A stretch of DNA of 64,000 nucleotides from Paludibacteraceae bacterium (GTDB lineage Bacteria > Bacteroidota > Bacteroidia > Bacteroidales > Paludibacteraceae). Below, one piece after another: positions 59,451-64,000 of this stretch. The stretch spans positions 11,656 to 75,655 of the forward strand of contig CAJOEJ010000001.1 in assembly GCA_905233375.1 (NCBI GenBank), in the 5' to 3' direction. A program made the translations under genes and the position numbers. Each line of letters begins with the position of its first letter. Positions within the stretch are counted from its first letter, which is position 1. Under the pieces are notes generated by a model that worked only from the letters and a program-made list of their open reading frames with translations, did not search any database and was not told the DNA's origin.

Positions 59451-62258
59451 TTACCACCAGTTCACCTTCGCGTTCGTGCTCGAGTTGCTGCTCTTGTCGT
59501 ATTTGAGGTCGCTGAGCATGGAGGCGTTGACGCCGATGTGGAAGGTGTAGCTCTTGAACATACCGATCGGGTTGATGCTTGCCGTCATGTTCCAGCAGTG
59601 CAGGTCGCGGCTGATATTGATGGTACATGCCGTTACTTTCTTGTAGTCGAAGTTGTATGTCAGCGATGCGCTGGCTTTCCATCCCTTTCCCAAGCCTATA
59701 TTGCCGTTCATGGTCAGCGAGTGGGTGAACTTCATCTTGTAGTACATCTTCTCGTAGTCGAACTCACTGCCGTTGGTGTAGGCGAGCGAGTAGTTGACGG
59801 ACAGGCTCCATGGTATCTCTGTTTTCAGGTAGCCATCCTCGACCTCCGCCTCCCCTTTGTTGTTCGGCTTGGCATTCTTGTCCGTACCGTCTTCGTTCTT
59901 CTCAACGGCGGTAATGACCTCCTCTTCGCTCGTTTCGCCTGTTTCTGTCTTGGCTCGCGTCTTCTCCTGCCGCGCTTCTATCTTCTCCTTCCATTTCTTG
60001 ATGGTCTGGTTGTTGAAGGTGTAACTGAAACTCCACCGCAGTCCGTTCCAGTGGGGGAAACGTCCGTTGTGCCAGTACTGTTTGTTTGTCCTGACCGGCG
60101 TCCCGTTCGCGTTGAGCTCGTACATGTACGGATCGAGGGTGGTGTTCAGGTTCAGACTGTAGTTGTTCAGTTTCGGGAATTTGAGACGCAGGTTGACGCT
60201 GAAATTACTCCAGTTCATCGAGTCGGCTGCGAAGTTATACCCGCCCGATACGCTGAAATTATCAATCAGGCTGATGACCTTGTAGGGTTGCTTGCCGGTG
60301 GTGTCGTTCTTGTTGACCACCTTCATTTCCAGGTTGTTGGACACGCCGAAACTCAGCGTCGCCGCCATGCCGCGGCTCGCGTTGCCGTAGATGCCGCTCG
60401 TGAAGCGCGAATAGACCTGATGCATGTACACGGGGTTCCCCGCTTCGTCCGTTTTCTGTATCTTGCGCCCCGTCACGCTGTCCCGCTCGTTCGTATAGAC
60501 GGGCTGATCGTAACTGCCGTAATAACCCCAACCGGAGGCGGCAAAGTCCGGGTGGTAGGTCATACTGAGCGTCGGCGTGATGACGTGGCGGAACTTCTCC
60601 ACTTTGCTGTTCGGGAACAGTTTTTTCAGCGGCGTGTAGAAGCCGTACAACTTGGTAATCATGCTCACGCCCACATCAAAATCAAACACGTTGTAGAAAC
60701 CCGTTGTGGTGTCCCGCGCCAGGGCTTGCGCCTCGTCGTCCCAGCGCTGGTCGATGCGCTGGAAATACATCCGGTCACGCAGGTTAATGGTCGGCGTGAT
60801 ATTGAGGTATTTGAACAGCGTGAACGAGGCGTTGATGGGTATCGTGTGACGGATTCCCGTTTGCCAGTCGCGGAAGAAATCCGAGGTGAGGAAATCCTTC
60901 TCTTTGATGCTGCTGACAGCGATTCGTCCGTTCAGCGTGTAGCTCATTTTGATTTTCTCGTACCATTTCTCCTTGCCTCCCACTTTGCCTTTCCGTTTGA
61001 GCGTTGCCTGGCGCCATAACTTGAACGGATAGATACTGCTCATCGACACCGCCAGCTCCGGCGCAGTGAGCGAGATTGTCGAGTCGCTGGTCCGTTGTGT
61101 CAGGCTCGCACTCATACTCAGGCTCCACGGGCTGTCGGGAAAACGCTGGGTGTAGTTGATGGTACTGCTCTTCGTGTTCTCCGAATAGAGGTCGGAGTTG
61201 TAGTAGCTGTTGATATTGCTGCGGTTGTAACCGCTGGTAGCAAAGTTGACGCTTGCCGAGAAGGTAGAGTAGGGGTTGAACTTCGAGTCCTGGCTGTGTG
61301 TCCACTGGACGCTGAAATTCTTGCGCGCCGAATAGTCCGGCAGTCCTTTCTCTCCCGTCACGTCGTTGCGGTAACTGATACTCAGGTTTCCCGAGAACCG
61401 GTACCGCCAGACATACTTGCTCTGCGCCCGGATAGCCCATGTGCCGCGACTGTAGATATCGCCGGTCACCTGCAGATCCAGATAGTCGCAGATGGCGAAG
61501 TAATATCCCAGCCCCTGCAGATAGAGTCCGCGTGTGTAGTCGTCGCCGAACTGGGGCATGATCAGACCGCTCGAGTAGGTGTTCGTGAAGGGGAAGAAAC
61601 CGAACGGAATAGCTACCGGCAACGGAACATCGCCTACCACCAGGTATGCCGGACCGCTTGCGATATACTCGCCGGGCTTCACCTTCGCTTTGGTCAGCTT
61701 GAGGTAGAAATGCGGATGGTCGTGGTTGTCGCAGGTCGTGTATTGTCCGCCCGCCATCATCATCTCGTCCCCTTCCATTTTCTTTGTCCGGTCGGCGATG
61801 ATGTAGCCTTCGCCCTGCTGGGTCACGACGCGGCGGATGTAACCCTTCTGGGTCTTGATGTTATAGGTGATCTCGCTGGTCTCGTAACTGTCGTTTCCGT
61901 CTTTGAAAACGGGTCGTCCCTTCCACTCCTCGTATAAATCGTCCCACACGCCGCGGGCATAGATGAGGCTGGAGTCCATGTTCATACGGATAAAATCCGA
62001 CTGCAACTCCATGGATTCGTATTTGAGATCGCCTGCGCCGTGCAGATAAGCGGTACCGTCCCCCATCATGATCATGGAGTCCGTCGCCTGATAGTGAACC
62101 GGACCCTTGAGACTGCTCTCCTTGTGCCGCACAACGGGCGTTGTACTTTGTACATCCACGCTGTCCGGTAGAGGAATGCTGTCCTCACACCACGCCCCTG
62201 CCGGCAGAAGAGCCAGCATCAGGAACCACATAATATGTTTGCGTACGCGTATGGGCAC
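59451..62258 (-). CDS. lptD: LptD-like LPS-assembly outer-membrane protein
   Basis: 935 residues. From the GTG at 62258 the N-terminus is a good signal peptide (MPIRVRKHIMWFLMLALLPA); an ATG nine codons later would lose its basic part. An OstA/LptA-like beta-jellyroll follows (MMGDGTAYLHGAGDLKYESM ... EGYIIADRTKKMEGDEMMMA, about 50-190), with the family landmark PFGFFPFTNTYSSGLIMPQF and then a long barrel to the C-terminus. Inserts LPS into the outer leaflet. The short VQSTT near residue 35 fits a GTACAAAG unit. Promoter TACCTTTGC at 62285-62278. Confidence 0.9.
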   Translation of the reverse strand: MPIRVRKHIMWFLMLALLPAGAWCEDSIPLPDSVDVQSTTPVVRHKESSLKGPVHYQATDSMIMMGDGTAYLHGAGDLKYESMELQSDFIRMNMDSSLIYARGVWDDLYEEWKGRPVFKDGNDSYETSEITYNIKTQKGYIRRVVTQQGEGYIIADRTKKMEGDEMMMAGGQYTTCDNHDHPHFYLKLTKAKVKPGEYIASGPAYLVVGDVPLPVAIPFGFFPFTNTYSSGLIMPQFGDDYTRGLYLQGLGYYFAICDYLDLQVTGDIYSRGTWAIRAQSKYVWRYRFSGNLSISYRNDVTGEKGLPDYSARKNFSVQWTHSQDSKFNPYSTFSASVNFATSGYNRSNINSYYNSDLYSENTKSSTINYTQRFPDSPWSLSMSASLTQRTSDSTISLTAPELAVSMSSIYPFKLWRQATLKRKGKVGGKEKWYEKIKMSYTLNGRIAVSSIKEKDFLTSDFFRDWQTGIRHTIPINASFTLFKYLNITPTINLRDRMYFQRIDQRWDDEAQALARDTTTGFYNVFDFDVGVSMITKLYGFYTPLKKLFPNSKVEKFRHVITPTLSMTYHPDFAASGWGYYGSYDQPVYTNERDSVTGRKIQKTDEAGNPVYMHQVYSRFTSGIYGNASRGMAATLSFGVSNNLEMKVVNKNDTTGKQPYKVISLIDNFSVSGGYNFAADSMNWSNFSVNLRLKFPKLNNYSLNLNTTLDPYMYELNANGTPVRTNKQYWHNGRFPHWNGLRWSFSYTFNNQTIKKWKEKIEARQEKTRAKTETGETSEEEVITAVEKNEDGTDKNAKPNNKGEAEVEDGYLKTEIPWSLSVNYSLAYTNGSEFDYEKMYYKMKFTHSLTMNGNIGLGKGWKASASLTYNFDYKKVTACTINISRDLHCWNMTASINPIGMFKSYTFHIGVNASMLSDLKYDKSSNSSTNAKVNWW

Positions 62259-62277
62259 AATAAGCCAAATTAGTCTG

Positions 62278-62285
62278 CAAAGGTA
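62278..62285 (-). promoter_or_regulatory. -7 box of the lptD operon
   Basis: TACCTTTG(C) on the minus strand, about 20 bases before the GTG start, so the transcript leader is very short. Confidence 0.6.
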
Positions 62286-62318
62286 CGAATAAATTTTGAA
62301 ATATCCAAAAAAAAAAAC

Positions 62319-62345
62319 AAAAATCGCCCGAATGAGCGATTTTTG
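62319..62345 (-). terminator. Terminator after the AAA ATPase gene
   Basis: On the minus strand AAAAATCGC-TCATTCGG-GCGATTTTT followed by a T-rich run. Confidence 0.8.
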
Positions 62346-62362
62346 GAGGGTTAAGACGTGTA

Positions 62363-63796
62363 TTATTCCCTATTGGGGAGGAAAAGATCGTCTAATTGGA
62401 CTTGCTGCATTACTTCGTTTGCATACTCATTGCTCTTCAGACCATATGGAGTTACAAAAGTAAGTTGAAGTCCTTTGTTTATTTGAGCCTCTGTCTGAAA
62501 AGCAAACAGACGGTTTTGCAATTTATCATATTCCGCTTTCTTAATCAAATAAGGAGCAGAGGAAAATTTCATCTCACAGACATTAACTATATCGTCCGAT
62601 CTGTCCAATATCAAATCTATCTGGGCTGCCGGCTTGAGTTCTTTACTTCTCCATTGGTAGTAATCAACGCTTATGCCGCTTATCCCGAGTCGTTGCTTGA
62701 TTTGGTTGATATGTTGCATCGCTACACGTTCGAATGCCAACCCCTCCCACGATAAAAGTTGCGCAGCCCGGTTGTTCTTGCTGAAATAGTGTTCTTCTTC
62801 TCCGATCAACGTGTTAAAATGCAAGTGAAACAGTGTAAACATATCCGTAAGGGCATATAATTCAGCGTTTTGTTTTATTTTTGTGCTGTACACGCGATAT
62901 GAACGGATAAAATCACAATTAGAGAGGTTTGTCAACAATTTTGTTAGTCTTCCACCACTGCTCATGTCTAACTTTTGGGCTATTTCATCCCGTGTTAAGC
63001 CCTGTTTGTTTTTCGAAAGGACATCAACTATTTTATAATATGGCTCAGGGGACTTGAATAGCGAAGCCAGTAAACGGTCATATTCTCGTCGCAAAAGACC
63101 GGAAGGTTTGCTGTATAAACGGTCAAGTGATTGCATCAAACTCTCATTCGATTGTAACAAACTTAAATAATATGGTATTCCGCCAAAGAACATATACGCT
63201 TGCGTTATCATCAGCCGTGTCCATTTGAGCCCATTCGAAAGGAGGTATTGTTCGGTCTCTGCGAGGTTGAAAGGGTGCAAATGGATTTCAAATGTGAGAC
63301 GGTCATGCAAACCTCCATGACTGTCTATAATATTCTTAATGATCCATGAAGTAGCACTACCGCATACAATAAGTTTTATATTAGGATGCTGAACAGCCCA
63401 TGTGTTCCAAAAATGGTCAAGAGCAGGAATAAACTCGGAACGTTGTATGTCGAAACATGGTATTTCGTCTAAAAAGATGATGGTTAATTTGCCGGCATCC
63501 ACGCGAGGTTGTAGTCCTTCTTGCAGGCGGGCGAACAGCTTCATCCAACTATCTGTTTCTGTCCCGTTCACGCCAAGTTTATCCAAAGCGGCACAGAAAG
63601 ATTCTTTCTGTCGGGCTGTCTTGCCATTCAGAACGCCGGAAGCATGGAACGCTAATTGGTCACGGAAATATTCCGTAACGAGATACGTTTTACCAACACG
63701 CCGTCTGCCGTAAACCGCAATAAACTCCGCTTTTGCACTCTTGCTTAACAGTTCCAGTTGTTGTTGCTCTACTGTTCTGCCAATAATATTTCCCAT
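62363..63796 (-). CDS. AAA ATPase with DUF234 nuclease-like C-terminus
   Basis: 477 residues from the ATG at 63796. Walker A YGRRRVGKTYLV near residue 30, Walker B LTIIFLDEIPCF near 100, sensor LIVCGSATSW, then a winged-helix part (GLTRDEIAQKLDMSSGGRLT) and a DUF234-type end with D-x(13)-E-x-K (QIDLILDRSDDIVNVCEMKF), a likely PD-(D/E)xK nuclease core. This class is common in Bacteroidetes and archaea, often as solitary accessory genes; biological role unknown. AT-richer than its neighbours. Promoter box at 63829-63821 and a 54-bp tandem array just upstream. Confidence 0.9.
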   Translation of the reverse strand: MGNIIGRTVEQQQLELLSKSAKAEFIAVYGRRRVGKTYLVTEYFRDQLAFHASGVLNGKTARQKESFCAALDKLGVNGTETDSWMKLFARLQEGLQPRVDAGKLTIIFLDEIPCFDIQRSEFIPALDHFWNTWAVQHPNIKLIVCGSATSWIIKNIIDSHGGLHDRLTFEIHLHPFNLAETEQYLLSNGLKWTRLMITQAYMFFGGIPYYLSLLQSNESLMQSLDRLYSKPSGLLRREYDRLLASLFKSPEPYYKIVDVLSKNKQGLTRDEIAQKLDMSSGGRLTKLLTNLSNCDFIRSYRVYSTKIKQNAELYALTDMFTLFHLHFNTLIGEEEHYFSKNNRAAQLLSWEGLAFERVAMQHINQIKQRLGISGISVDYYQWRSKELKPAAQIDLILDRSDDIVNVCEMKFSSAPYLIKKAEYDKLQNRLFAFQTEAQINKGLQLTFVTPYGLKSNEYANEVMQQVQLDDLFLPNRE

Positions 63797-63820
63797 AGTA
63801 GTGTATGTTTGAAATCCGCT

Positions 63821-63829
63821 GCAAAGGTA
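63821..63829 (-). promoter_or_regulatory. -7 box of the AAA ATPase gene
   Basis: TACCTTTGC on the minus strand, 25 bases before the ATG. Confidence 0.7.
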
Positions 63830-63849
63830 CAAAAAATAATTGATATATA

Positions 63850-64000
63850 CAAACAATTTTAGCCAAAATATGTGAATTTTGTGCATTTTTGGCTAAAACT
63901 GAATATTGAGTTTGAGCCAAAGTTGATGTTTTTAGTGCGTTTTTGGCTAAAACTGGATAGTGAGTTTGAGCCAAAGTTGGTATTTTTAATACGTTTTTGG
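63850..64000. repeat. 54-bp tandem repeat array, continues past the window
   Basis: GGCTAAAACT recurs at 63891 and 63945 and AGCCAAA at 63861 and 63915; the GG at 63999 keeps the exact 54-base spacing. Each unit has TTTGGCTAAAACT and AGTTTGAGCCAAA, an imperfect inverted pair. No spacer diversity, so not CRISPR. Confidence 0.85.

Noticed and set aside
63850..64000. Possible CRISPR array
   Set aside because: Units repeat as a whole with no variable spacers and there are no cas genes.
1..64000. tRNA, rRNA, IS transposase, integrase or prophage genes
   Set aside because: None found on reading the intergenic stretches and frames; the HNH fragment is the only phage-like trace.

Overview
The window looks like a chromosome segment of an uncultured Bacteroidales bacterium. 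Four things point there: nearly every promoter has a TAnnTTTGC box about 7 bases before the likely transcript start, with TTTG about 19 bases further upstream; there is type IX secretion (T9SS) machinery and cargo (PorZ, long secreted proteins with shared C-terminal tails); there are Bacteroidetes families (DUF4301, DUF177-rpmF, a Bacteroidetes-style LptD, four-helix-bundle protein); and the division/cell-wall cluster has Bacteroidetes gene order. No tRNA, rRNA, CRISPR array, IS transposase or prophage was seen.

Layout. 1-1.8 kb: porZ (runs off the left edge) and rdgB. 1.8-3.5 kb: an island with a decayed HNH endonuclease, two unknown small genes and two inverted 129-bp elements. 3.5-12 kb: two secreted adhesin-like cargo genes separated by a 44-residue peptide gene. 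12-14.4 kb: DUF4301 gene and a BadF-type kinase. 14.6-23.3 kb: mraZ-rsmH-ftsL-ftsI-murE-mraY-[DUF559 nuclease]-murD, making peptidoglycan precursors and the division transpeptidase. 23.3-26.7 kb: apbE, two paralogous membrane-barrel genes and a small DNA-binding-like gene. 26.9-34 kb: a second cargo/peptide/cargo trio. 34.3-38.6 kb: DUF2147 gene, membrane AraC regulator, DUF177-rpmF, rluB. 38.8-46.7 kb: MMPL exporter, two O-antigen-type ABC permeases with a four-helix-bundle gene wedged between them, and two surface lipoproteins. 47.8-50.4 kb: nrdDG for anaerobic dNTP synthesis. 50.6-57.3 kb: a 1896-residue repeat protein with a T9SS sorting domain and its barrel partner. 57.5-62.3 kb: der, an FKBP isomerase and lptD. 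62.4-64 kb: an AAA ATPase/nuclease-like gene beside a 54-bp tandem repeat.

The most unusual property is invasion by short dispersed repeats. At least four families occur between genes and also in frame inside conserved genes (rdgB, rsmH, murE, murD, DUF177, MMPL exporter), much like Rickettsia palindromic elements. Two of the families also serve as terminal inverted repeats around small accessory genes (DUF559 nuclease; four-helix-bundle protein), giving about 0.45-kb cassettes inserted into operons exactly between two genes. A second notable signal is a conserved 5' leader with a compensatory hairpin found upstream of both the membrane AraC gene and nrdDG. A third is the duplicated cargo / tiny peptide / cargo arrangement.
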